Positions 35,546 to 47,120 of a stretch of DNA of 64,000 nucleotides are shown in pieces. Below the pieces are notes generated by a model that was given only the letters and a program-made list of their open reading frames with translations, was not told the DNA's origin and did no database searches. The DNA is from Spisula solida (lineage: Eukaryota; Mollusca; Bivalvia; Venerida; Mactridae), in the NCBI GenBank assembly GCA_947247005.1, contig OX365951.1, positions 33,314,899 to 33,378,898 on the forward strand. The letters run 5' to 3'. Made by a program: the position numbers and the translations under genes. Position 1 is the stretch's first letter. Each line of letters opens with the position of its first letter.

Positions 35546-36382
35546 TCTACGTTAGATGGTATGGATTCTCGCCGAGATATTCGAAGTAAGATCCGGAACA
35601 ATACATGCGATTCCCAACAACGCGTTACTCGTGAGGCTTACTGTGGTACTGGAATGTATTCACCACCCTTTTTCACTATAAACGTCGTATTTTATAGCAC
35701 GTATATGAAACCATTTTTAAGCAATGCATGGTATTTTGTGTGTCCAATGGTCATTCCTATTGACATTAGTCACAGTTCCGGCTGCCTGGTGAACAATTTC
35801 AGTATTTAAACATGATAAATAGTTACCCACCCACTTGCAAAAAGTGTGATTTTCAAACGATTTCAAATGAACGTCAAAAAATACCTAACGATCGAAAATG
35901 ATTTAGAATTGGCCCTAAGTTTAGTATCAAATAGAACACCAGTTTAGTCAAATAAAAAATAGGGGTCACCAGACTTTTTTTGGGAGCTGTGCATAAAAAA
36001 GTACTAATTATGAATAAATTTGCATAAAATTAACCTGATTTGCATATTGTAATGAAATAATTTTTTATTAAAAATATTTCAACGTGTGGCTACCTTTTAT
36101 AACTAAACGATGTACTACATATTATATATAAGCATATGCATTTGAACAATTGTAGGGAATTATTGTGAACCCATATTATTCACAATTTTGCCATTCCCCA
36201 CCCACTTTTCATACATGCAAAAAATAAAAAGTTAAAAATATCTAATTTGTGCAATAATATTATGTTTATTATCATTATTCAACATTCATATGCGATCATT
36301 GAAACTAAAATTCATGTTTGTTCTCATCAAATTCGATTTTGAAATTTCGCACATGCGTACAAGGCAGCTCGGACCTCCTTAA

Positions 36383-36765
36383 ATGGCATATAATTTATAC
36401 TATCATTTACCACACAACCAAGAGTGATATTCAAACATTACTCACATAATGTTGTGGTAAACCGCAAAACATTTAATCAGATGATTGACGTATAAAATTT
36501 TGATCAGTTGCAACATTCGGTATAGTTTTCTTGTTCTAGATGCTAACAATCAATTGGTCTATATTCCTTAGTTGGCTTGATAAATAGTGTAATTGAATGG
36601 ATGGTAACCTGTGCATGACTGAAAATCATTAAGTGTTATGTATGATTGATTCTATTATTTATATCAATGCATCAGCATGTCATTATGCAAAACCCATTGA
36701 ATTGCTTCGTGTGGAAACAGGAAGTCTGGTTGAAAAAAGCAATAAAGACAAACCGACTCAACTGA
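36383..36765. other. No recognised feature
   Basis: Short AT-rich gap between the TTAA-flanked element and copy A. Confidence 0.45.
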
Positions 36766-37402
36766 TTGCAACTTAGTTTTAATATTTTAGTTTACTCCTA
36801 TATCGTTCAGATATTATAAACCTAGAAAATAAATATTTTGTCTCCTATGTACAGTCTCTGATTGCATTTTCATTTTTTTGGTGATGCGATTTCCACATCG
36901 TATGAATTATGTGAATATGCAACATGCATAAATAGTTTATTGCAATCATATATCACCCACTTACAACAAACGACCACAGTCATGCAGTGTAACACCCACA
37001 CGCTGATAAGAGCAATGCGAAACATTCTTCTCCCTACTTATACGAGTATCACAAATGTTAGCGAAATGATTAACTATCGGTTACGAATCAAATACAGAGA
37101 AATGAGAATTATTACAGCCTAATGCCTCAGTGTCACATGTAAACATATAGGGCGTTACTCGATGTACTTTCAATGAATGTGATTAAAAATGGGCTAAATC
37201 AAACATTTATGACACATATTTATCATTAAAATGTATTACTGTCTTTTATAACTTTCCTTAAAAGGACTTATATTGAATTTATTTCCCATGTAAAGTCAAA
37301 GCTCTGATATGTGTTTGCGTGGGTGTGTTTGAGTATGTATATGTTCTAGACATACTTACGTTTACTCGCTGAGTTATAATTATCGAGCGCATGCGTAATT
37401 GT

Positions 37403-37866
37403 CGTTCATGACAAGACATGTTTATACTAATATTCAGGTGTCGTTTATGACAAGACATGTTTATACTAATATTCAGGTGTCGTTTATGACAAGACATGTT
37501 AAAAAACGTTATACTTATATTCAGGTGTCGTTTATGACAAGACATGTTTATACTAATATTCAGGTGTCGTTTATGACAAGGCATGTTAAAAAACTTTATA
37601 CTTATATTCAGGTGTCGTTTATGACAATACATGTTTATACTAATATTCTGGTGTCGTTTATGACAAGACATGTTTATACTAATATTCTGGTGTCGTTTAT
37701 TACAAGACATGTTTATACTAATATGCAGGTATCGTTTATGACAAGACATGTTTATATTAATATTCAGGTGTCGTTTATGACAAGACATGTTAAAAAACTT
37801 TATACTTATATTCAGGTGTCGTTTATGACAAGACATGTTTATACTAATGTTCAGGTGTCGTTTATT
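37403..37866. repeat. 39/48-bp minisatellite, 11 full units and a partial unit
   Basis: Two unit types alternate irregularly: 39 bp (GTCGTTTATGACAAGACATG then TTTATACTAATATTCAGGT) and 48 bp, with a TTAAAAAACGTTATACTTAT middle. Both lengths are multiples of three, so the plus strand reads repeats of VSFMTRHVYTNIQ and VSFMTRHVKKLYTYIQ for 179 codons, and the minus strand is open too (185 codons). In copy B the same place (about 54,388-54,445) has roughly one unit, so the array expanded in A, or collapsed in B. Confidence 0.93.
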
Positions 37867-38660
37867 GTAAGGGACTTTGCTGGTTATACATTGAATAAAA
37901 GTATTACCATCAGTCCAAGAAGAAATGATTTTTGCTGAATGCTGATCAATGAATTATTGCAGCATTACTTTTTTTAAAAACAAAGTTTAAACATTTTTGC
38001 GGGGACGCAAGCAGGTAAACATTATCACCAACGCCAAACGTCGGCAACTCAAGACAAAACTAAATAATGTGTGTAGATGCAGGGTTATATAGTTTATAGT
38101 GTCGCCTTCACTTGGTTCTTAAATTGGCAAAATTGACTCATAAAAGTTGGCTTTTGTAGCTGTTCAGTATCAGTTTGTTTGTTCAGTGATGTGTTGGTTA
38201 TTGTGGCGAACACCTGTGATCTGTGAATTTTCTTCTCTGTGCATGTTCCAGTTCGTGCATTTCGTGCTCAGCTACTTCCGGTTTTAGATTATCCTTTCGC
38301 ATTATGTCGTGTTATAGGTTAGCACATCTAATGCCTTGAATGAAACCTCACCATCTTATCCATATAAACATGAATCTACCAGACACCCGCAGGGGGATGT
38401 TGACATGGTTGTATTCATTTACCATTGTTAACAAATTTGAATAAACAAGGGACTATCATAGTTATAACAAATTAGTTTGTGTTTAATTAGACATATTCAC
38501 ATTTTAATTTGCTAATACTTCGCTATTCTTGTCACAATTGTTACAAACTACCTAATGTAGTTAGAACCTTCGGACATTTATTGCCTGCATTAAGTTACTA
38601 TATTATTTATATGTTTTTTCGTAGTGAATCTGTTTACAATATATAATGTAAAAATGCGCT

Positions 38661-38892
38661 GGGTGGTATTCTCAAAGAATCTTAAGAATTTTCTAAATTT
38701 CTTAAAATTTTTCTTAAGTGCATCAGCTAAACTGGAAAATCAAGATTATCGATTTTTACATTGTTTAGAAGAATTTTGTAAAGAGCTATAGAGATCACAT
38801 GGTCTTTTCTTTGGAAATTTGAGCAGCTTAACTTCTTAACTTTAGTCCAAATATTGCAATTTTCCCTTAAGATGCTTAGTGGAGACCAGCCC
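38661..38892. mobile_element. 232-bp MITE present in copy A, absent in copy B
   Basis: The ends GGGTGGTATTCTCAAAGAAT(CTTAAG) and (CTTAAG)ATGCTTAGTGGAGACCAGCCC form imperfect inverted repeats of about 27 bp. Copy B runs straight through (AAAATGCGCTGG then TCATAAAGTCG). GGGTGGTATTC-type ends occur in many animal MITEs (general knowledge). The open frames inside are incidental. Confidence 0.75.
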
Positions 38893-41115
38893 ATTATCAT
38901 CATGTCGACGATTAGACCAGCCGCATACAACTTTAAAAAGAAATCAGTATACTCGTTGTATGCTTACAGACACTTGAGTACGTATTGTATGATTATAATA
39001 TTTCGATATCAATTAGTATTATTTTCGTACAAACATGTATTGATAACGGTAAAGTTTTTATATTAACAATTTAATGTTTTCTAATATGCAATAATATACC
39101 TAACAATAATGATAAAAGTTGTACGCGAAAAAATAACATCTTACAGTCAAGCCTTCCACTTAGCATTCAAATGTGAAATAGACAAAACGCATCTTGAATT
39201 TACTGACCACCGGGCAAGCGCTGTTTACAAGCTCATCACAATATGCGTTACAAAACAAATGTAACAATTAAATATAAACAAACGAGTACAGAAAGGTGAT
39301 GGGTAGAGATACCGCAATATCCACTTGTGTTTTATATGAGCAGAAAAGGAGCACTACATAATGTAATTACCACAAGTGTATATCAAGTACACGTGCATAA
39401 GTTGCGGTTTATGATAATTACTAATTGTAACCAATTAATGTATGATAAGCTTACACGAGTGGTTACAATTTTATCTCACTTTCTAATTACAACGTACGTG
39501 TTGATTGTAGCTCACCTGAGCACAACTTGTAGTCAATGTAGTATTTCACGATGGTTAAGAAGGTTCATGTTGTTCGAAGTGGAGCAATTTCCCACCCATG
39601 GTGAGTGCAATATTTACATTTATACAATATTTATCAGTGTGGGCATTGTATTGTGCAAAAACAGTTGAGTCGGTTTCAAGCAAACACTGTGACGTTTTGC
39701 TGCAAAACTAGGTTGTGTGGATAGTACTCATTTTCGGCTTGAGTGATGTCTTATTAAATTCGGTCAAAGAATAAAACATTTACAATTGTTTTTAACTTTG
39801 CGTTGGCAGATTTCTCAGTCTTGCGGTCTTAGCCAAACATTTCGTCATATACCACGTGATATATCAACTCTGTATATACTACCCAATAAATTACAAGGCA
39901 CTTAAAAAGGTACAATACATAATTGTTTCAAGGAAATTGGCATAGTTAAAACATAATGCAATTTAAACCACAGTAACAACAATCAATCATTAAAAGTACA
40001 TTTTCGGTTTCATTGCTCGACGTGGAACTATACCTGTGGTGATAGACAATTATATAAAACATATTCTTGTGCTGTAATACGCAGCAACAATAAATCAAAC
40101 TGGGGGAAATGTTCCGTATAGTTTCTATATAATTATACTGATTTGTATGATTAATGACAGTGCATGTGAGAATTATCCTGGTACAATTTCAAGTACACAA
40201 ATACACATACGTTATAGTGGATGATTTTGCAATCAGTATACGGAAGTTTGCCACTTATTCATAGGGACAATGACTGATCGAAAGTTGTCTCATTTTCTGA
40301 AAATTTAAGAAATCGAACAGATTGATAGAGGATATTGAATTAGTGTTGGTTTAATTTTCAATTTATGGAACGAGTTAAACAAATGGTCTGAAGGAAGCTT
40401 TGGTGAGCTTATATTCAACGAGTGTTTAATAAATTCAAATATTGCATTGACACGATTTTAATATTATAATTATTATATTTATCAAATACTCTATAAAAAT
40501 AAGAGAAAGATGATAGTTTAAACGTTCATATTTAACTCCACTTATAAACAGCGTGACATTATATACGGACGTCATTATAAACAAAGACCGTCAAATGACG
40601 CAGTTTGCATATTTAATGTTCACCGTGCTTTATCATGGTGTATTACGAGTATAACGGCACTATAGAAAAGTTCACGGGTGCGTGACACACAATATGAGCC
40701 ACGTCATGCGATTTTAGGCCTTCGGACAAAATTTTGACATTTCCAGTTTTTGTTAAATACTTATAATACAATATTTTCTAGGTTTAATAGTCTTTATTTT
40801 GGCAATTTTTATCAAACAGTAACAAAGTTATGCCAATTTTCGTCGCATAACTGCACACGAAAAAGAAAACTTTTTGACGTCATTTTGACGTCGTTTTAAC
40901 GTTATATTTTGCCTAATTGTTGTGCGCTACTTTGGGTGTTAAAATTTAACTGAACACGTAAGTTCAGTATAACATACTGCCATATTTAGTTGACACCAGT
41001 CTGTTAATATGTATGAATTATTTGTTTCCATTTAATATCAAAATATAACACGCAACATTGTGCATTTCAGACTGTCCAAACGCCTTTACATAATAGAACT
41101 AAAAGGTCCGGATGT

Positions 41116-42119
41116 ACGAGAGATGATCAATATATAACGAGAAAACGCGCTTATACTTTTGTTATGATCAGTTCAATTTTACTCAAACTTTAGCTGGAAG
41201 TAATGATTTACATTAGCACTGTTTCTCTGAAGATTTATCATTTCAGTGAAATCATGCTAAATTCTATGGTTTGTAAGGTACCCCGGTAACCCTCAAAACG
41301 CGGAGTTGGGTCATTTTGCGGAATTTTCGCCGTTTTAACGCAAATTCAAATCCTAACAGTTTTTATGTTAGCAATAGCAATGTGTCGAAAATTGGTACTA
41401 TGCTTCACCTAAGACTCGCCTTACTGATGGTTACGTCATACACGGTTTGTGTTGACATCTGTTATGTCACGCACGTGTAATCGTTCCGTGATAGCAAAAC
41501 TGACGGACGACAAATGATTAGAAATAAAATAATTAGTTTTAAAAGAAAACAAGTAATAATAGAATTGCGCACGGTATTCGGTAATCATTTCGTGATCATA
41601 CCATGTCAAATGCTTCGATTTGTGAACATAATAACATATTAAAAATGGACCTAAAGGCTAGTGATCTAACGCAAAGCCGTAGGTGTAACGTGACGTCGAC
41701 GTCAGTACTACGCACAGACATGTTGGGTGTTTTGAACGATATTCCTAAGAATGACTATTGTGAGTCTATTTTCAACTTGGTATGGCATTGGCGAAGACGT
41801 ATACATGTTGAAGGAGGATAATCTGAAAAGTTTTTTTAAACAATTAATACAATCGGGCCTTAGGAATCTGGTCGTCAAATTGATCATAGTTAAATTCTGA
41901 ATTACGGTAAATGATGCAAAAATGGCGTTGCCCAGCCTATCGGTTTCGTAGGTCGGCAAAAATGTTCCAAACTATTTATTTTTCGATATATTTGAAAACT
42001 ATTTTGTCCGTTTTCTTCTAATATAATTATGTATTAACCACCACATAAATACTTTTAGAAAATAACACGTAATATTAAAGTTATAAGAATTTTCTCGTTA
42101 TATATTGATCATCCCTCGT
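41116..42119 (+). mobile_element. Decayed mariner-like element nested in the 4.2-kb transposon
   Basis: The 30-bp inverted ends begin ACGAG(A/G)GATGATCAATAT and continue to ACGAGAAAA, with one mismatch. The left end is preceded by a T, giving TA(CGAG..), as expected for a TA target; the right reads CGTG, consistent with one mutation. ACGAGGG.. ends are typical of a mariner group, and a mariner-like transposase C-terminus lies inside. The element is about 1.0 kb against the usual 1.3 kb, so internal sequence has been lost. Confidence 0.8.
41603..41838 (+). pseudogene. Mariner transposase C-terminal remnant
   Basis: The frame ends VLNDIPKNDYCESIFNLVWH then WRRRIHVEGG, a TAA at 41,819, and in the same frame SEKFF before the next stop. 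Mariner transposases end with an acidic or polar helix followed by a W-xx-R-W/R-xx-C-I-xx-xGxYxEK segment, which this matches in order and spacing; the TAA stands where the family has Tyr. The upstream half is not recognisable and the catalytic D,D(34)D triad is not seen. It lies on the plus strand between matching inverted ends, as expected. It is non-functional. Confidence 0.65.
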
Positions 42120-42129
42120 GGTTTGTTTT

Positions 42130-43700
42130 TATTTCAGTTCATTAAATCATTAATATACTTCAGGAAGTTCCCGATGTTCTACCATGAATGACAGACTGTG
42201 TTAGACTATAAAACAATAATAACATGTTTTCTTGACCACGTGAGATACCAACGCAATGAAATTTTGTCTTAAAAATAATATGAGGTTATCCACTCGGTCC
42301 ATTGTATAACTATTTGTTAATTGACATGCGACTGTTTTATCAACTCACATGTAACTGTCAGTGTATCCAATAACACCTTCCCTGATATACTGTACGGGTA
42401 TACATGTATGGTCACGAAATGAAACAATTTACATGTTTCATGAAACGAACTCTAACAGCACAAATACCACGCTTTCCCTAATGGCAGTATTTTAAAAGCT
42501 AAATTAGTTTGCGCTTGGAAACAACGTTCCGACAATTTGGATAATGATATTCAGTGCTTCCGATAAGCTGCGCATAACATACGCAACTGAAACTATGGAA
42601 ACGCAAATATTCAGTGCATTTTTTAGTGTAGCCGCTACATGACAATTACAACATGCGTATATTCGAAATTCTATATAATAGATCTGCTTTAACCTGAATA
42701 CGTTCAAAAGTGAAGTACACAATAATGTCCTGTGTAGATTATTTTGTTTTATAAAATAATGACGCAACAGCAGGACAATATATCGTACTAAAATAACTGT
42801 ATGTAGCCTATGCGTACTTGATCTATCTTAAGTGGACTACTGAAAAACGAAGCTTAATTATGATATGAGCAATTACTTTCACAGATTTTCTCTCATGTTA
42901 CTTCACAAATGTGGATTTACCGACGAACTGTCCGTCTCTAAATGCTCGGACATACCGGCGTGATTCTTGTAGATCTGCAATCAAAGCCGCCTACATCATG
43001 TACGACATAGCATTTATATATTCATACATTGATGCTTTGATATGACTTATGCTTCTAGAACTAGCTACTTCAAAAGCGTTATGTCACATCAGACAGTCAG
43101 TCAAACATGACACGAATGAATCACAAGGACCACCTCATCTAACAAGGAAAACTAATGAAGCAACAACCAACATACACGCCCTTATGAAACAAACGAAGCA
43201 GCCTCGTGGAACAATTTCAAGAGCTGGAGTTCAAAGTCACAAAAGAGCTTACAACCACTAAAATGAATACAGTTGAACAAAACGATACAGCGAACTGAAT
43301 ATATGATTACTTTATGCAAGCCGCGAGTCAAGGTGACGCACGATTTGAGTTCTTTAAATGACCGGTGTTGTCTGTTGTGGTGAAATATATAAGAGGTTGA
43401 GATCTGATCTTGACCGAGAATGTGTGTATTATTGTTCGACTTTTTCCAAGGCCAGAGAAACATTACTGCACCGACTCGTTGAATTTACGAGTAGTTACAC
43501 ACCCATGTATACAAGTTTACCAAATTCGCTACTCAGCCTCACTTTGTTGTGATCAATATTCTTTTAATTCTAGGCCTATTTGCGTAATGCAATTATGCCA
43601 ATGTTATTCGTGAACATTCAATACGGCCATGTTGGTTTGATAATTTGAATGTATGTAGAGATATTCTTCTTTTAAATGAAAATTACGGTAGCCAACAGTG
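42130..43700. other. Internal DNA of the 4.2-kb transposon, no recognised gene
   Basis: The frames present (87 codons minus near 42.5-42.8 kb, 93 codons minus near 43.2-43.5 kb, 70 codons plus at 43,049) show no domain. If the element once encoded a transposase, it has decayed past recognition by eye. Confidence 0.4.
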
Positions 43701-43715
43701 TCTAAAATATTTTTG

Positions 43716-43737
43716 CATGGAGTTATATAACTCCATG
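43716..43737. repeat. Perfect 22-bp palindrome
   Basis: CATGGAGTTAT is followed directly by its reverse complement ATAACTCCATG, with no spacer. It lies inside the 4.2-kb transposon. Confidence 0.85.
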
Positions 43738-44255
43738 ATTTTTGTCCCAAACCCCTTTACCTAGTGCGAAACCTAGGCATGAAAAATGTTCATTAAAAAT
43801 AGTGGCATATTGCAACATTTATTCTAACAAATAGACAACAACCTATCGAAAACTATTCATCAGTGGACAGACAGCAACATAGGGGTCCTACAAGCATTTA
43901 TTGGTCAAAGGGGAATCCATACCGCTCCTGGCTCTTATAATTCAATAATATACTGGTCTCATTGTATAGCATAGCAACATATAATGGCTTAAATTCTTGA
44001 CGCAGTTCCCCCTCTGGACACGAACAGAAAAATATAAGAAGAATAAATAGCCATGATCTGAATCCCTGACACGAACACGACTTTGTTATGGTGGTTTTTA
44101 ACTTTCACGTGGTATACCCATACTGGCATTAATTTTAATAATTATTCTATATAGAATATAGATCTATACATATACAGAAATAATTTAATTAATTGAAAAT
44201 AGCAAACATGGTCGTTTTTTTTAACTTGATCGGTCAGCTAAAAAAATTAAAAAAA

Positions 44256-44333
44256 GTTCTCCCGAGTGGAGTATTGAACCAGGACCTTCTAGATGGAAAT
44301 CGGACGTACCATCCATTACACCATTGACGCTAT
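44256..44333 (-). ncRNA. tRNA-Arg-like pol III remnant, minus strand
   Basis: On the minus strand TGGTGTAATGGATGGTACG resembles the D-arm/A box of Arg-type tRNAs (TGGCGCAATGGATAGCGC). GGTTCAATACTCC is a B box, and AACTTTTTTT supplies a terminator. The T arm and acceptor stem do not pair, so it is a pseudogene or SINE head. It sits inside the 4.2-kb transposon. Confidence 0.45.
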
Positions 44334-46083
44334 AAACAAAATGTTTTATAAATAGTTAAATATAATAAGTTCCAAGGGAGGCTAATCAAATTGACTAATA
44401 ATCTAAGGGAGGCTATTCGTAGTTTTTCGTTTTTATTGAATTAGGCCGAAATTTGAGGTAAGCCAGTTTACAATTTAATTGCAAAATGACTAATAAAAAT
44501 AGCTTTACCCATATATCGCATCTATAAATTTAAAACCTGCATCTGGACAAATTATTAATATAGATATTGTAAACAGCCGTGAACTTGCCTGGGGACGAAA
44601 AGTCGGCTCTGATTTCATTTTTTTATCTCGAATAAAACGCTAAAAAGTTGGTAAAAATACATAAATTTGGTATCAAAACTTTGGAAAAATAGTGTTTTAT
44701 TTGAATTTCATCATTTCTGGTCCCACTTCTTTATTATTGTGCTAAAATAAACGATTTTGCAGATGCCACGCTGCGACCGGTTTGGTTACGAAAGTGCTGG
44801 ACTTTTCCCGTCTTTTCTGACGTTGTAACGTCATTGTCCGAAGGCCTAAAATCGCATGACGCGGCTCATATTATGTCGCTCATATCTTAGATAACAATGT
44901 AACGGATAAGAAATTGCATTATATATGCCCACGCAATAAGGTCATCGTGAAAAAAGTATAGTTAAAAATGAATAATTAAATAACGCTTGCATAATACTGC
45001 CATAAGATAACTATCGCTAATTCTAACACGATCTGCGGATTAATCGTTTAAATATAGAGCGGACCTAACAATGTATTATTACCCCCATAAACCCTACCTA
45101 TCAAATTGGCTGTTTCTATTTACGCCCAGTATCACGTGACATATTTATGAATGAATTAACGTAAACTTTATAGTAAATTTTTCTACGAGTCACGATGACA
45201 AGGCGAGATGCACGAGAATCCAGTGTTACAGCTATGACGCATCTATTTTTAGAAACTCCAATATACTCTAGAAACCAAATTTTATTAAAGCTTCTGATAA
45301 TCAATTCATTTATATTTTTCATTTTATGAAATAGATACCATATACTCGTGTTATTAAAATTGTTTCAATGTTTAAAATGTGGTATTTCCTTCGCACTCGT
45401 GATTTAATTTTTCCGCATCCGAACTCCTGCCCGTGTTTTATTCACCGACAATAAACGCGAACAGATTTTTATTTCTTAAATATAAAATGGTGTCATCTTA
45501 AATCAGCATTTTTCAACATCCGGGTGGCATTCTTAGCGCCCTACGTACCGTGCCAACCGGAAGGTTTCTCTCTTTATACCTGTGCATAAAAGACGTAGAT
45601 ATGTAAACAACGGATCTACTGTTTCGAATTGAATAAAAAATATGGAACGGAAAGAATCACAAAAAAGTTATAGAATACCACCGAAACAATTACTTATTAC
45701 ATTTTGGTTGTTTGTTGTTTACATAGCTCGGATATTTCATTAATTATCTCAGTAACAACAAGGATTCCACTGACAGTTTGCCTGGTGTTTGACATATAAG
45801 CTGGCTGCGATATAATTGTGTTTACTATGCCATGGTTGCCTGTGTTTGCCGTCTATCTGAAATAAGGTAACATTCATTCCATGGAATAGAGAATATGATA
45901 GATATTATTTCTTCTTAAAGTGTTTGTTTATTATCTGTTCATTCTTAATTAAATTTGGTTGATAAGATACGTATTGTCTGGTCACTCCCAATGCCAGGTA
46001 CAAAATGTACCAGGCAGGTATATATATTCGGTAATCAGTATATATCTAGCCAGCGGCCCATCAGTCGGTCATATCCGAACCAT

Positions 46084-46165
46084 GTCTAGTCGGGCTTCTG
46101 TCGGGATACAATCGAATCTTCGAGCACCCACCAGAAAGCGGACGCATTAACCACTGTATGGACAA
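46084..46165 (-). ncRNA. tRNA-Ser-like remnant, copy A
   Basis: The minus strand reads CAGTGGTTAATGCGTCCGCT, and then GAAGATTCGATTGTATCCC. The first part resembles the Ser tRNA A-box region (GAGTGGTTAAGGCG), the second a degenerate B box. The corresponding B-copy block keeps more of the A box, so this one has lost sequence. Confidence 0.35.
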
Positions 46166-47044
46166 CTCAATGTTATGTTTACATTCTACATTGAACTAGA
46201 CGGTTATTCTTAATATAGCCCAATCAGGGTAAGAATATAGCGAAGCAGTGCTCACGTCCACTAAATTACGGTGTAAATCAAATCATAAAGGCTTATACAC
46301 ACAGCTATACTTACTTACTATATTCGCTCTACGCGTTCAGACAATTGTTATTATTTTGTGTGTACCTAAACGACAACGTCACTATCACAATATCCTAACT
46401 GGACTGTTCTCGCATAATTCAAAACTCGGCATCGTCGATGTCATTCTTTGCACCAGTATTCTCATCATTTTCAGATCCGGATTGTCATGGAAACTGTTAT
46501 TTCGATTAAATATTTATTACAAAATCAATTTTATCGTACTGATTGTTACTGAACAATGTGTCTCATTTTGCAAAATACCGAAGGCATATTTTCGTTAAAT
46601 ATCAATATAGGAATCTTAAACATTCATAACCAAAACAATACGTCTTATGTATGATTCATCATTACATTTACCGTATCATCGTTTTGATTAAGCACTTTCG
46701 AAAATGGCTGGATGTAAAACATGGTATCGTACATTCGTATTCAAAACCCCACGCATTATGTTCAGAGTTAACACTTTCAACATGGTTCGATTTTCATGAT
46801 ACCGTACAATCATCGTTGGAAACAAATCACCTGGCTTAATTGCAGGATATCGTTCATTCGTACTCGAAATGATTCGCCCTATATACTCTAAAAACATCAT
46901 ATGATCATCGTGCATTCGTACTCGAAACGATTCGCCCATTGTCCCGATTCAACACTTTAAAAAAATGACTATTACATGATGTCATAATACAAAAGCAGTT
47001 CCCACAGATGGATAACATATTTAAAACTGAACAGAAGATATTAT

Positions 47045-47120
47045 CGGACATGTGTGCATACTTCAAGTACCAGACTGGTGTACGGACATGTGTGCATATT
47101 TCAAGTACCAGACTGGTGTA
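47045..47120. repeat. Exact-boundary 38-bp tandem duplication in copy A
   Basis: CGGACATGTGTGCATACTTC..GACTGGTGTA occurs twice head to tail with one difference (C/T). Copy B has a single unit at about 60,218-60,255, so the duplication arose after A and B separated or was lost in B. Confidence 0.92.

Larger units (their letters stand above)
30381..36382. mobile_element. Candidate 6-kb inverted-repeat element flanked by TTAA
   Basis: TTAAGGAGGTACG at the left is mirrored by GGACCTCCTTAA at the right, giving GGAGGT..ACCTCC ends with TTAA on both sides, the target favoured by piggyBac-type transposases. Independent support is an inner inverted pair about 0.9 kb in from each end, placed symmetrically about the same centre (paired sums about 66,760 and 66,795). 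The core holds a 1.8-kb 42-bp tandem array. No transposase is visible. Short ends alone could be chance; the symmetry is what makes the case. It could instead be two separate elements in opposite orientation. Confidence 0.45.
40692..44871. mobile_element. 4,180-bp DNA transposon in copy A with 36-bp inverted ends
   Basis: The left end starts ATATGAGCCACGTCATGCGA and runs to TTAGGCCTTCGGAC; the right end is its reverse complement with a single A/G difference over 36 positions. Copy B has the uninterrupted site near 58,050-58,080 (TGATACATAATTATATGTCG), which fixes the insertion independently. A decayed mariner, a tRNA-like block and a 22-bp palindrome lie inside. No transposase belonging to the outer element is recognisable; frames are under 95 codons. 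Superfamily is unknown because the target duplication is unclear (AT-rich, perhaps ATAT or ATAATTAT). Confidence 0.85.

Noticed and set aside
37279..37938. 179- and 185-codon frames on opposite strands over the 39/48-bp array
   Set aside because: Both strands are equally open because unit lengths are multiples of three; copy B lacks nearly all of the array.
46248..46598. 116-codon plus-strand frame in copy A
   Set aside because: The matching region of copy B (from about 59,380) does not keep the frame open, so it is not conserved.
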